64,000 nt of DNA from Rhodospirillaceae bacterium (GCA_002709955.1 PAQY01000013.1:62001-126000), one strand, 5' to 3'. Shown: positions 8,368 to 18,600, counted from the first letter of the stretch. Made by a program: numbers and translations. The notes: generated by a model from the sequence alone, not told the origin.

Positions 8368-8795
8368 CAGACAGCCTGCCCAGCCGTGCCGATTTTTCCA
8401 CACTATTGGCGATTCCCACCCGGTGGATGGATCAAGACCCCTATGGTCATGTAAACAATGTCGAATATTATTCCTATTTCGACACGGTGGTGAATGATCA
8501 CCTGATCCGCAAGGCGGGCCTGGATGTCGTCAACACGCCGGTCATCGGGCTGGTCGTTGAAAGTAAATGCCAGTTCATGAAGGAAATCTCCTTCCCCCAG
8601 ACCGTTCATGCGGGCATGCGGGTGGTGAAACTGGGCAATACGTCTGTCACCTATCAGATCGCCCTGTTCCGGGATGACGAGGACAGCCCTGCCGCCATCG
8701 GGCATTTCGTGCATGTCTATGTGGATCGCAAAACGCGGGCGACAGTGCGTGTGCCAGACCAGGTTCGCGATGCCTTGGCTGAATTAATCGCGTGA
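8364..8795 (+). CDS. Acyl-CoA thioesterase (4HBT hotdog fold)
   Basis: RWMDQDPYGHVNNVEYYSYFDT hotdog thioesterase motif; ATGA overlap with upstream hydrolase. Confidence 0.88.
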   Translation: MTDSLPSRADFSTLLAIPTRWMDQDPYGHVNNVEYYSYFDTVVNDHLIRKAGLDVVNTPVIGLVVESKCQFMKEISFPQTVHAGMRVVKLGNTSVTYQIALFRDDEDSPAAIGHFVHVYVDRKTRATVRVPDQVRDALAELIA

Positions 8796-9362
8796 TCAGT
8801 CTTCTGTGTCGCCCAGATAGGCGATCTTGATGACTTCCAATTCGTCGATACCATTGGGGGTCTGGACCTTCACCACATCGCCTTCATAGGCCTTCAGCAG
8901 GGCACGGGCGACGGGGGATATCCAACTGATCTCCCCCAGTTCCAGCCGCGCCTCGTCAACGCCGACGATGCGTATGGTGATTTCCTCATCCCGCTGGTTC
9001 ACATAGGTGACGGTGGCCCCAAAGAAGACTTGGTCGCGGTTGGTTTGTAACCGTTGATCCACGACTTCGGCGATTTCCAGGCGCTTGCCCAGAAACCGCA
9101 GGCGGCGATCAATTTCCCGCAGGCGCTTTTTGCCATATATGTAATCGCCATTTTCTGAGCGATCCCCGTTGCCCGCCGCCCAGGAGACAATGTCGACAAC
9201 TTTCGGGCGTTCATCGCGGATCAATTGGCGCTGTTCCGCCTGCAGGCGCTTATGGCCCGCAGGGGTCATATAGTTTTTTGCGCCCCGCGGCAGCGCGGGG
9301 GCGTCATCGGGCAGGTCCTCGTCGTCCTCGGACTCGGATTCCTTTGTGAAGGCTTTACTCAT
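8796..9362 (-). CDS. greB: Transcription elongation factor GreB
   Basis: MTPAGHKRLQAEQRQLIRDERPKVVDIVSWAAGNGDRSENGDYIYGKKRLREIDRRLRFLGKRLE. Confidence 0.95.
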   Translation of the reverse strand: MSKAFTKESESEDDEDLPDDAPALPRGAKNYMTPAGHKRLQAEQRQLIRDERPKVVDIVSWAAGNGDRSENGDYIYGKKRLREIDRRLRFLGKRLEIAEVVDQRLQTNRDQVFFGATVTYVNQRDEEITIRIVGVDEARLELGEISWISPVARALLKAYEGDVVKVQTPNGIDELEVIKIAYLGDTED

Positions 9363-9374
9363 TGTGTCCCGTCA

Positions 9375-10472
9375 TCAATCTGCCAGAACCAGCGTGTCCT
9401 TTTGACGCCAGCTGATCCAGCGCCGGTCGCCAGGCTTTGCCGGGGCAACCAGGGTCCGTTCGTGGTTGGGAAGGGTGACGGAAAGTGTCAGCCCCCCATC
9501 TGTCTTCAAATGAACATGGTTCTCATCTCCATGATACGCAACCTGTAGGACGGTTCCCTCCAGCGCGACACATTCCGTATCGGTGGGCTTGTCCGGACTA
9601 ACCGTGGTCTTTTCAGGGCGCACCGCAATGCCGATTTCGCCGCTGGCCTCGCCTTCATGGGGCAGGCGCAGGTCACCGATCCCTTCCACAGAAACAGAAA
9701 CCTCGCCGCCACCACAGGATTTTACCTGGGCCTGGAACAGGTTCATTTTTCCGATAAAGTCTGCCACGAAACGGCTGGTCGGATATTCGTACAGGTCCCG
9801 GGGGGCGGCCAGTTGCCGAACGCAGCCAGATTGCATCACCGCGACCCGGTCGGCCATGCTCAGTGCCTCATCCTGATCATGGGTCACCATGACAAAGGTG
9901 ATGCCAACACTGGCTTGCAAGTTGCGCAATTCCAACTGCATGGCTTCACGCAGCTTGGCATCCAGGGCCGATAGCGGCTCGTCCAGCAGCACCACTTTTG
10001 GGCGCTTCACCAGGGCACGGGCCAGGGCGACACGTTGGCGCTGACCGCCGGAGAGCTGGTCAGGCATACGCGCACCATAGCCAGGCAATTGCACCAGACC
10101 CAGGGCTTCTTCCACCCGCCCGGCAATCTCCTTGCTGGCGACACCTTCCATTTTCAGACCATAGGCGACATTGTCCGCAACCGACATATGCGGGAATACG
10201 GCATAGGACTGGAACACCATATTGACCGGGCGCTTGTTGGGGGACACGCCTTCCATATCCTGCCCATCGACCAGCAATTGACCTTCGCTGGGCATTTCAA
10301 AGCCCGCGATCATGCGCAGCAGCGTGGTCTTGCCACAGCCGCTGGGACCCAGCAGGGCAAAGAATTCCCCTTCCTTGATGTCGATTGACACATTGTCCAC
10401 GGCGATCACATCGGACCCAAATCTCTTGGTGATACCGTTAATGCCGATGATGGTTTTTCTGGTATCGGTCAT
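9375..10472 (-). CDS. potG: Polyamine ABC transporter ATP-binding protein
   Basis: Walker A GPSGCGKTT, LSGGQRQRVALARAL, TOBE-like C-terminus; ATGA overlap with potI. Confidence 0.92.
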   Translation of the reverse strand: MTDTRKTIIGINGITKRFGSDVIAVDNVSIDIKEGEFFALLGPSGCGKTTLLRMIAGFEMPSEGQLLVDGQDMEGVSPNKRPVNMVFQSYAVFPHMSVADNVAYGLKMEGVASKEIAGRVEEALGLVQLPGYGARMPDQLSGGQRQRVALARALVKRPKVVLLDEPLSALDAKLREAMQLELRNLQASVGITFVMVTHDQDEALSMADRVAVMQSGCVRQLAAPRDLYEYPTSRFVADFIGKMNLFQAQVKSCGGGEVSVSVEGIGDLRLPHEGEASGEIGIAVRPEKTTVSPDKPTDTECVALEGTVLQVAYHGDENHVHLKTDGGLTLSVTLPNHERTLVAPAKPGDRRWISWRQKDTLVLAD

Positions 10473-11314
10473 TTTTTCTTGGCCCCTTTGTTCTGCAGCC
10501 ACATGGCCGTTGCCGTCAAAAACACAGTGATCACAATCAACACGGTGGAAGCTGCGTTTACTTCCGGCGTCACGGAAAAGCGCACCATTGAATAAACCTT
10601 CACCGGGAAGGTCACGGTCTCCGGCCCGGATGTGAAGAAGGTGATGACAAAATCATCCAGCGAGAGGGTAAAGGCCAACAAGGCCCCAGCCACCAATCCA
10701 GGCTTCATATGGGGTATGATGACGTCGCGATAAACCTCCCAGTCCCCTGCGCCCAGATCCCGGGCGGCTTCTTCCTCCTCCATATTAAATCCGGCCAGTC
10801 GGGCGCGCACGATGACCGCGACGAAGGGGAAGGTGAAACTGATATGGGCGATCGTGATATTGGCCAGGCTGAGCGGCCAGGGAAGGTCATTGGGCCAGCC
10901 GATCCGCGCGAAAAAGGCCAACATCGCGACCCCCATACAGATTTCGGGAATAACAATGGGAAGGGCCATCGCCCCTTCATACACCGGCTTGAAGCTGAAG
11001 CGAAACCGCCACAACAGAATCGCGACCATCGCCCCCAGGATCAGCGATATGATGGTGGAAACAAATGCGATGGTCAGCGAATTGCCGAATGCGATCATCA
11101 GATCGTCATTCTGGAACAGCTTGGCATAATATTTCAGCGAGAAACCGTTCCAGACGATATTGCGACGGCTGTCATTGAAGCTGAACGCCATCAAGGTCAG
11201 CAGCGGCACATACAGGAAGATGAAGGTCAGCGCCATGATCGTCAGCAAGGGCCATTTGCGTAGATAGTCCAAAGGACCGGCGGGTTCTAATCCAAAGAGA
11301 GATTTCTTTGCCAT
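10469..11314 (-). CDS. potI: Polyamine ABC transporter permease
   Basis: BPD permease EEAARDLGAGDWEVYRDVIIPHMKPGL; internal start MAKKSLFG likely. Confidence 0.9.
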   Translation of the reverse strand: MAKKSLFGLEPAGPLDYLRKWPLLTIMALTFIFLYVPLLTLMAFSFNDSRRNIVWNGFSLKYYAKLFQNDDLMIAFGNSLTIAFVSTIISLILGAMVAILLWRFRFSFKPVYEGAMALPIVIPEICMGVAMLAFFARIGWPNDLPWPLSLANITIAHISFTFPFVAVIVRARLAGFNMEEEEAARDLGAGDWEVYRDVIIPHMKPGLVAGALLAFTLSLDDFVITFFTSGPETVTFPVKVYSMVRFSVTPEVNAASTVLIVITVFLTATAMWLQNKGAKKK

Positions 11315-11318
11315 CGCG

Positions 11319-12239
11319 TCAGATCCCATCCTTGCTGTTGCGGGCCATGATCGCCCGCAATGCCAGCGCCCCAAAGGTGATATACATCAAAAGGAATGAC
11401 AGGGCGGAGCCAAAGGGCCAGTCATTGGCGGATTTAAACTGCCGTTCGATGATATTGGCGATCATCGCACTGTCTGGGCCCCCCAACAGGTCGGGCGTCA
11501 GGAAGCTGCCAAGGGCTGGAATGAAGGTAATGATAATGCCCGATACGATGCCGGGCAGGGCCAGCGGAACCACAACATTCCAGATCGTGCGCAAATGTCC
11601 CGCCCCCAGGTCCAGGCTGGCTTCCAGATAGGATCTGTCCAAACGCTCCAGGGCGGCATATAGCGGCAGGATCATGAAGGGCAGATGCACATAAACCAGC
11701 CCCAGAATAACGGCCTTATCATTATACAACAGTTCCAGGGCCTGGAATTGTTCGCCCAGGACGGCTGCACCCAGCCCGCCCAGTCCGACCAGGTCAAACA
11801 GGAACCGCATTTTCTGATCGAACCATTCCAGCGTGAAATTCAGAAATCCGCGCTGACGCAAAACCGCGATCAAGGCATAGGTTCGGATCAGCAAATTTGT
11901 CCAGAAGGGCAGCATGATCAACAGCAGCAACAGGCCCTTATACTTATTGGGGGCGTAAACAATGCCCAGGGCCACCGGCAAACCGACGAACAGACAGATT
12001 ATCGTTGCCAGACCTGCAACGCCTAAAGATTTCCAAAAGATTTTTAAGATATCGGGGTTAAAAACACGAATGTAGTTATCCAAAGTCCAGGTGATGTCGA
12101 TGCCGACAACGCCCTGCTTTTCGCCAAAGCTGAACAACCAGATCAATGCTAAAGGAACAAGAAAAAATAAGACCAGCCAGAATGTCGGTGGAATGCCAAC
12201 AGCCCAGAAAACCTGCTTAAATTTGCGCCACGATTCCAT
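11319..12239 (-). CDS. potH: Polyamine ABC transporter permease
   Basis: LEASLDLGAGHLRTIWNVVVPLALPGI EAA loop. Confidence 0.9.
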   Translation of the reverse strand: MESWRKFKQVFWAVGIPPTFWLVLFFLVPLALIWLFSFGEKQGVVGIDITWTLDNYIRVFNPDILKIFWKSLGVAGLATIICLFVGLPVALGIVYAPNKYKGLLLLLIMLPFWTNLLIRTYALIAVLRQRGFLNFTLEWFDQKMRFLFDLVGLGGLGAAVLGEQFQALELLYNDKAVILGLVYVHLPFMILPLYAALERLDRSYLEASLDLGAGHLRTIWNVVVPLALPGIVSGIIITFIPALGSFLTPDLLGGPDSAMIANIIERQFKSANDWPFGSALSFLLMYITFGALALRAIMARNSKDGI

Positions 12240-12268
12240 GCCGGATGCCCCCCATCAGAAACCCCAAT

Positions 12269-12306
12269 CCCGCCGCACGGCCCTTTAGGAGGCCGATTGC
12301 GGCGGG
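12269..12306. promoter_or_regulatory. Intergenic GC-rich stem-loop between binding-protein and permease genes
   Basis: CCCGCCGCA...TGCGGCGGG with an inner GGCC...GGCC; no T-run in the potF-to-potH direction. Confidence 0.5.
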
Positions 12307-12326
12307 CAGGCACTTACTGCATGCGA

Positions 12327-13421
12327 TCAGGCAGCCAGGAAACGGGTCCAGGCTTCATCGCGAATGCGGGCAATTTCTTCGCCGGGATAGCGTTGCCATT
12401 CACATTTGGCCAACACGTCTTCCGGTGGGAAGACAGACGGGTTCTTGTTGTAGCTGTCGTTCAACAGACCCCGCGCCGCCTGGTTTGGCGTTGCGTATTG
12501 GATGTAATCGGCAACCAGGGCCCCGACCTGCGGGTCCAGAATATAGTTGATGAATTTATGCGCATTCATTGGATGCGGCGCATCCTTTGGAATGCACAGG
12601 TTATCCGCCCAGATCAAAGAGCCTTCGGTTGGGATCACATAGTCAATGTCATCATCTTCCAGCATAACCTGACCAATGTCGCCGGACCATTCAATGGTGA
12701 TGTCGACCTCTCCCGACAACAGCAAATCCTGACCGTTATCTTCAGCGATGGTTTTGAAAGCGGATTTCTGTTTGATCAACAGATCCACAGCGGCGTTGAT
12801 TTTTTCCGACGTATCGGGGTTCATGCCGGTGCCCAGATACATCGATGCCATGCCGATCATGGCAGAGCTTTCCGACAGGATCGCGATGCGGCCGGCATAT
12901 TTGTCGCTTTCGAAAATGTCACCCCAACTGGTGATGCCATCCGGGGTTTTGCTTTTACGAATGCCCAGGCCCATTGTGCCCCACATATAGGTCACGGAAT
13001 GCTTGTGACCGGGGTCATAGGCGGCGTCCCGGAAGGCGGGTGCGATATTCTTTGAATTGGGGATCAGCGAATAATCCAGCGGCTCCAGCATGTCGGCTGC
13101 AATCATGCGGGCAACATAGGTATCAGACGGGACAATCACGTCAAATCCCGGATTGCCTTCGCGCAGTTTGGCGAACAATTCGTCATTATCCGCAAACAGG
13201 GACATGTTGGCTTCAATGCCAGTCAGGTCATTAAAGTCGCTTAACGTGGTTTCACCGATATAGGTGTCCCAGTTGTAGAAATTGAGTTTTGGTTCTTCGC
13301 CATGCGCAGCGGCAAAAGCTTTTGGACCAAAGCTGATGCCTGCCCAGGCAGCGCCTGCACCGGCAATTGTTGATTGCAGCATGCTGCGACGGGTCAAGCC
13401 CTTGCGATATTGATCTGTCAT
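12327..13421 (-). CDS. potF: Polyamine (putrescine/spermidine) periplasmic binding protein
   Basis: Signal region plus LNFYNWDTYIGETTLSDF and GFDVIVPSDTYVARMI. Confidence 0.9.
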   Translation of the reverse strand: MTDQYRKGLTRRSMLQSTIAGAGAAWAGISFGPKAFAAAHGEEPKLNFYNWDTYIGETTLSDFNDLTGIEANMSLFADNDELFAKLREGNPGFDVIVPSDTYVARMIAADMLEPLDYSLIPNSKNIAPAFRDAAYDPGHKHSVTYMWGTMGLGIRKSKTPDGITSWGDIFESDKYAGRIAILSESSAMIGMASMYLGTGMNPDTSEKINAAVDLLIKQKSAFKTIAEDNGQDLLLSGEVDITIEWSGDIGQVMLEDDDIDYVIPTEGSLIWADNLCIPKDAPHPMNAHKFINYILDPQVGALVADYIQYATPNQAARGLLNDSYNKNPSVFPPEDVLAKCEWQRYPGEEIARIRDEAWTRFLAA

Positions 13422-13596
13422 TCCCTGTTCTCCTTGTTTGATCGATCCTTAACCCGAACAGTGACTGTTCTCAGTCTTATCTGCCGCGTTATGTAATTCC
13501 CCACCGCCGGTTTCAGGCGGCGATGTCTTTCTCCCCAAATCAGGACATTTTCCAATGCGGTCTGTCAATGTGGTTCACGCATTGAGAACCCTAAAA

Positions 13597-14979
13597 TTAC
13601 ATGATTCCCAAATCTTTTGCTGTTGCATCCAGACATTCCCGCAAAATGCCTATAAGTTCATCTATTTCAGCGGGTTTGATGATCAATGGCGGGGACAGGA
13701 CCATCGTGTCGCCACAGGCGCGCATGATCGCGTTGCGTTTGAAAAAGTGATCGCGACACATAGTGCCAACGCGCCCCGCCGGGGCAAAGCCTTCACGGGT
13801 CTGCTTGTTCTTGGTCAGCTCAATACCGCCGATCAGGCCAATACAGCGGACCTCACCCACCAGGGGGTGGTCTTTGATTTCTTCCAGTTTCTTGGCGAGA
13901 TACGGCCCGGTCTCCATCTTTGTTTTCTGGACCAGGTTTTCACGCTCGATGATTTCAATGTTGCGCAGGGCCACTGCGGCGGCGACAGGATGCCCGGAAT
14001 AGGTATAGCCGTGATAGAATTCACCGCCATTGTCGATAATCATATTGGCGACGCGATCAGAAACCCCGGTGGCGGCGATGGGCAGATAGCCCGATGACAG
14101 GCCTTTCGCCATGGTGATCAGGTCTGGTTCAATGCCAAATGTGTTGGTGCCAAACCATTCCCCGGTGCGGCCAAAGCCACAGATAACCTCGTCGGCGATC
14201 AACAGAATGTCGTATTGTTTGCAGATCCGGTTGATTTCCGGCCAGTAGGTTGATGGGGGAATGATCACCCCGCCTGCCCCCTGGATCGGTTCGCCGATAA
14301 AGGCGGCGACGTTATCGGGACCCAGTTCCAGGATCTTGTCTTCCAGCGACTTTGCCGCGGCCAGACCAAATTCCTCCCGCGACATTTCCCCACCCAGCTT
14401 GTACCAATAGGGTTGCATGACATGGTGGATCGTCGGGATCAGCTTGCCACCCTGTTTGTGCATCGGGCCCATGCCGCCCAGACCGGCCCCGGCGACGGTG
14501 GATCCGTGATAGGCATTGTCGCGGGCAATGACAAAGCGCTTGTCTGGCCGTCCGGCGCATTGCCAGTAATGGTGCACCATCCGCAATTGGGTATCGTTCG
14601 CCTCAGACCCGGAATTGGCGAAGGTCACATGGTTAAAGCCCTCCGGCAGGATCGACGCGACCTTGGTTGCCAATTCGATCGACGGCGCATGGGCTGTCTT
14701 GAAGAATGTGTTGTAAAACGGCAGTTCCTTCATCTGGCGATAGGCGACATCGGCCAGTTCATCGCGCCCATAGCCAACATTCACGCACCACAGGCCCGCC
14801 ATGCCGTCTAGAATCTTGTTGTTGCTGGAATCATAAAGATAGACGCCTTCCGCCCGCGAAATGATCCGCGATCCGCCTTCGGCCGCCAGGGATTTATGGT
14901 CGGTGAACGGGTGCAGATGATGGGCCGTATCCAGCCGAACCAACTCATCTACATCTAAATTGCGTCTGATCTCAGTCAT
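13597..14979 (-). CDS. Class III omega-aminotransferase (putrescine/beta-alanine:pyruvate type)
   Basis: LHPFTDHKSLAAEGGSRII, ANSGSEANDTQLRMVHHYW, MAKGLSSGYLPIAATGVSD; adjacent to pot genes. Confidence 0.88.
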   Translation of the reverse strand: MTEIRRNLDVDELVRLDTAHHLHPFTDHKSLAAEGGSRIISRAEGVYLYDSSNNKILDGMAGLWCVNVGYGRDELADVAYRQMKELPFYNTFFKTAHAPSIELATKVASILPEGFNHVTFANSGSEANDTQLRMVHHYWQCAGRPDKRFVIARDNAYHGSTVAGAGLGGMGPMHKQGGKLIPTIHHVMQPYWYKLGGEMSREEFGLAAAKSLEDKILELGPDNVAAFIGEPIQGAGGVIIPPSTYWPEINRICKQYDILLIADEVICGFGRTGEWFGTNTFGIEPDLITMAKGLSSGYLPIAATGVSDRVANMIIDNGGEFYHGYTYSGHPVAAAVALRNIEIIERENLVQKTKMETGPYLAKKLEEIKDHPLVGEVRCIGLIGGIELTKNKQTREGFAPAGRVGTMCRDHFFKRNAIMRACGDTMVLSPPLIIKPAEIDELIGILRECLDATAKDLGIM

Positions 14980-15039
14980 TTACAGGAATCCTTCTGAAAG
15001 CGGCAAGAGGCTATTTATCAAGTTTCACGTAAAACTACC

Positions 15040-15055
15040 AAATGTGATCACATTT
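15040..15055. promoter_or_regulatory. Perfect 16-bp palindrome in the divergent aminotransferase/prpE intergenic region
   Basis: AAATGTGATCACATTT. Confidence 0.5.
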
Positions 15056-15193
15056 TGAAAGCATAGGATTGCCCAGGGATCACAACTTTTTGCGGACCTG
15101 CGCGACGCTGCGATAAAATGTTCCTTGTCGCGCAGGCTCGTTTCCAAGAAACTTTGTTGAAAGATATGAGAAAATGTACAGGGGAAACGCAGC

Positions 15194-17095
15194 ATGAGCC
15201 AATTGGATGAAATTCATCGCCGCAGTCTTGAGGAACCCGAAGCCTTCTGGGCGGAAGTTGCCTCAGACATTGATTGGATAAAGCCGTGGTCCAGTGTTCT
15301 GGATCGCAGCCGCGCGCCGAATTTTTATCGATGGTTTGTGGGGGCTGAATGTAACACATGTTACAACGCCGTGGATCGTCACGCCGATGGTGGTCGCGGG
15401 GATCAGGCGGCGATTATCTATGACAGCCCCATCACCGGTCGCAAAAAGACGGTTACCTATTCTGAATTGAAAGAACAGGTGGCGCGATGCGCTGGTGCAA
15501 TGACCGCGCTGGGTATCACAAAGGGTGACCGGGTTATCATCTATATGCCGATGATTGTCGAGGCCGTGGTCGCAATGCTGGCCTGTGCCCGCATTGGCGC
15601 GGTGCATTCGGTGGTCTTTGGCGGATTTGCGTCCAATGAGCTTGCGACCCGCATTAAGGATTGCCGGCCCAAGGCGATCCTGACGGCCAGTTGCGGGTTG
15701 GAACCGGGGCGGATCGTTGGCTATCAAAAGCTTATTGAGGGGGCTTTGACCCTGGCACCCGACATTGTGGACTCAGTTCTGGTCTTTAAGCGGGAAGAGG
15801 CCGCCTGGGACCTGAAAAGCGGTCGCGACCATGACTGGGATGAAGCCCTTGCGGCGGCGACACCGGCAGACTGTGTGCCCGTTCAGGCGACCGATCCCCT
15901 GTATATCCTCTATACTTCCGGGACGACGGGTCAGCCCAAGGGGGTGGTACGCGACAATGGCGGTCATATGGTCGCCCTGAAATGGTCGATGAAGGCCATT
16001 TATGGTGTCGATCCGGGAGAGGTATTCTGGGCCGGATCTGATGTCGGCTGGGTTGTGGGGCATTCCTATATCGTTTATGCGCCGCTGTTGCATGGTTGCA
16101 CCACGATCCTGTTTGAAGGAAAGCCGGTGGGGACGCCAGATGCCGGTACCTTCTGGCGGGTGATTGCGGACCATGGGGTGACAACCTTTTTCACCGCCCC
16201 GACTGCCTTCCGCGCGATCAAGAAGGAAGACCCGAAAGGGGAATTGATTGGCAAGTATGACCTGTCTAAATTCCGCACATTGTTTCTGGCGGGAGAGCGC
16301 TGTGATACCGATACGCTGGCCTGGGCGCAGGAGAAACTGAAGGTGCCGGTGATCGATCACTGGTGGCAGACAGAAACCGGCTGGCCCGTTGCTGCAAACT
16401 GCATGGGGCTGACCCCGTTACCGGTGAAGCCGGGATCCCCGACGCGCGCCGTGGCCGGGTATGATGTCCGGGTCATTGATGATGCGCTGAAGGAACTGCC
16501 ACGCGGCGAGATGGGGGCGATATGCATCAAGCTGCCGCTGCCACCGGGCTGCCTGCCGACGCTGTGGAATGCAGATCAGCGTTATCTGGACAGCTATCTG
16601 GTTGATTACCCCGGATTTTATAAGACCGGCGATGCGGGCTATATGGATGAGGACGGGTATCTGTATATCATGTCGCGCATTGATGACGTGATCAACGTCG
16701 CGGGACACCGCCTGTCTACAGGCGCGATGGAGGAGATTTTATCCTGTCATCCAGATGTCGCGGAATGTGCCGTCATCGGTGCGGCGGATGCGCTGAAGGG
16801 TCAGTTGCCGGTTGGCTTCCTGGTTCTCAAGTCCGGCGTGACCCGCAGCGACGAAGATATCGTCAAAGATGTCATCGCGATGGTTCGGGATCAGATTGGG
16901 CCGGTTGCTGCCTTTAAGGCCGCAACCGTGGTGAAGCGTCTGCCCAAGACTCGATCCGGGAAAATCCTTCGCCGCTCCATGTCTTCTTTGGCCGACGGAC
17001 AGGAAACGAAGGCACCGGCGACAATCGATGATCCGGCAATCCTGGATGAGATATCCGAAAGCCTGCGCAAGATGGGATACCCCGCAAAAGGATAG
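15194..17095 (+). CDS. prpE: Propionyl-CoA synthetase / acyl-CoA synthetase
   Basis: YTSGTTGQPKGVVRDNGGH, DVGWVVGHSYIVYAPLLHG, PKTRSGKILRR acetylation site. Confidence 0.9.
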   Translation: MSQLDEIHRRSLEEPEAFWAEVASDIDWIKPWSSVLDRSRAPNFYRWFVGAECNTCYNAVDRHADGGRGDQAAIIYDSPITGRKKTVTYSELKEQVARCAGAMTALGITKGDRVIIYMPMIVEAVVAMLACARIGAVHSVVFGGFASNELATRIKDCRPKAILTASCGLEPGRIVGYQKLIEGALTLAPDIVDSVLVFKREEAAWDLKSGRDHDWDEALAAATPADCVPVQATDPLYILYTSGTTGQPKGVVRDNGGHMVALKWSMKAIYGVDPGEVFWAGSDVGWVVGHSYIVYAPLLHGCTTILFEGKPVGTPDAGTFWRVIADHGVTTFFTAPTAFRAIKKEDPKGELIGKYDLSKFRTLFLAGERCDTDTLAWAQEKLKVPVIDHWWQTETGWPVAANCMGLTPLPVKPGSPTRAVAGYDVRVIDDALKELPRGEMGAICIKLPLPPGCLPTLWNADQRYLDSYLVDYPGFYKTGDAGYMDEDGYLYIMSRIDDVINVAGHRLSTGAMEEILSCHPDVAECAVIGAADALKGQLPVGFLVLKSGVTRSDEDIVKDVIAMVRDQIGPVAAFKAATVVKRLPKTRSGKILRRSMSSLADGQETKAPATIDDPAILDEISESLRKMGYPAKG

Positions 17096-17101
17096 ATCTG
17101 C

Positions 17102-18184
17102 TTACAGGGTGACATAACTGGCATACAGCAAGCCAACGCTGATCGATCCTACCATCGCGATGGCCAGATACAGCAGGAAGGTCTGGGTGTTGACCAGCGC
17201 CTTGACCGCAATCGCGGCGGGGATGCAGGTCACACCGCCTGCCACCATAAAGGCCAGGGCGGCACCCGGTTGCAGCCCGATATCCATCAGGCCACGCACC
17301 AGCGGGATAGCCGCATAGCCATTCAGATAGGCGGGCACACCGACGGCGGCCGCAGCGGGGACGGCCCAGACGCCTAAGGTCGATAACTGCGCGGCAACCT
17401 GATCCAGGGGCACCCAGGATACCATCATTGCCTCCAGCAGGAAGGCCAGGCTGAGCCACCGGGTCAAGAACCAGCCCATGGTGCCCACTTCGCCCAAAAA
17501 GGTACTGCGGCGCTCTGACTCCTGCCAAAAGGTCCATACTGGTTTGGTCTCAGGCAATTTTGATGGGCCGCAAGAGGATGTTCCGCATGTTGGCTTTGCG
17601 CGCGCCAGCAGGACATCCCTTAGATATCCCGCCCGCTGTAACAGCATCACAGCGCCCCCGCCCAACAGGCCGATGGCAATGGCTGAAAGTGTCTTGGCGA
17701 CGGCCATTTCCAATCCCAACACCCCCCAGGTCAGAACCATCATTTCCGGATCAATCACGGGGGAGGCGAGCCAGAATGCCATGACCGGTGCCAAAGGCAC
17801 GCCCGCAGCCAGCAGCGCCGCAATCAACGGCACAACACCGCAAGAGCAAAAGGGCGACAATGCCCCAAAGACAGCGGCGGTCAGAACAGCCTTTTCCTGG
17901 CGTCCTGATAGGGCGCGCGCAATCAACTGGTCGGCCCCGCTGGCCTTGATATAGGCGGCGATCAGAACGCTGATGATGATGAATATCCCGGTATTGACCA
18001 GGCTGTTCCCCATTGCCGTTGCGAAATCCAGGGCTTGATTGAGCCCTGTCCAAAGTGCTGTTGCGATTAGCAGGATCAGGATTGTCCACAAAACACGATC
18101 CTTGGGCAGGGATTTTATCCAAAAGACGATACTTCTAGAAATATCGAATTTATGGGAAGTCGGGTCCAGGCTGTGATCGACCAT
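17102..18184 (-). CDS. Permease (ArsP/DUF318-type, SO_0444-like metal efflux)
   Basis: ALSPFCSCGVVPLIAALLAAGVPLAPVMAFWLASPVIDPEM motif. Confidence 0.83.
   Translation of the reverse strand: MVDHSLDPTSHKFDISRSIVFWIKSLPKDRVLWTILILLIATALWTGLNQALDFATAMGNSLVNTGIFIIISVLIAAYIKASGADQLIARALSGRQEKAVLTAAVFGALSPFCSCGVVPLIAALLAAGVPLAPVMAFWLASPVIDPEMMVLTWGVLGLEMAVAKTLSAIAIGLLGGGAVMLLQRAGYLRDVLLARAKPTCGTSSCGPSKLPETKPVWTFWQESERRSTFLGEVGTMGWFLTRWLSLAFLLEAMMVSWVPLDQVAAQLSTLGVWAVPAAAAVGVPAYLNGYAAIPLVRGLMDIGLQPGAALAFMVAGGVTCIPAAIAVKALVNTQTFLLYLAIAMVGSISVGLLYASYVTL
18133..18148. promoter_or_regulatory. Second copy of the ArsR-type inverted repeat, inside the 5' end of the permease gene
   Basis: TTCTAGAAATATCGAA, same core as 18583..18598. 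Confidence 0.35.
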
Positions 18185-18204
18185 CTTTGAGATCCTTATA
18201 GACG

Positions 18205-18540
18205 TTAGGCGCTTAGCTTATGGGCGCGGTGCGGGACCTTGGGCCTTGTGCTGCTGTCTGCGCAGCATTCTTCCGTCAGGAAGGTCAACAGCCAATTCAT
18301 GGTGTCATAGTCGGCGCGGCAGGTATGGGTTGTCCCTTCGCGATGACGCGACACCAGGCCGACCAGTTCCAGATGCTTTAGGTGATGCGACAGGGTGGAG
18401 GCCGGGATAGACAGGCTGGCCTGAATTTCACCAACACTTTTGCCAGCATCCCCCGCCCGCACCAACAGGCGGAACATCGCCAATCGGGTCGGGTTTCCCA
18501 AAGCCTCTAAACAGGCGGCAGTTTCATCAAGATCGCTCAT
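18205..18540 (-). CDS. ArsR family transcriptional regulator
   Basis: ALGNPTRLAMFRLLVRAGDAGKSVGEIQASLSIPASTLSHHLKHLELVGLVSRHREG. Confidence 0.9.
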   Translation of the reverse strand: MSDLDETAACLEALGNPTRLAMFRLLVRAGDAGKSVGEIQASLSIPASTLSHHLKHLELVGLVSRHREGTTHTCRADYDTMNWLLTFLTEECCADSSTRPKVPHRAHKLSA

Positions 18541-18580
18541 GGAACTATCGATACGATGAATCAAAAAGGGAGTCAACGGT

Positions 18581-18600
18581 ATTTCTAGAATTATCGAAAT
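18581..18600. promoter_or_regulatory. Probable ArsR operator
   Basis: ATTTCTAGAATTATCGAAAT, near-perfect palindrome about 40 bp upstream of the arsR-type gene. Confidence 0.55.
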
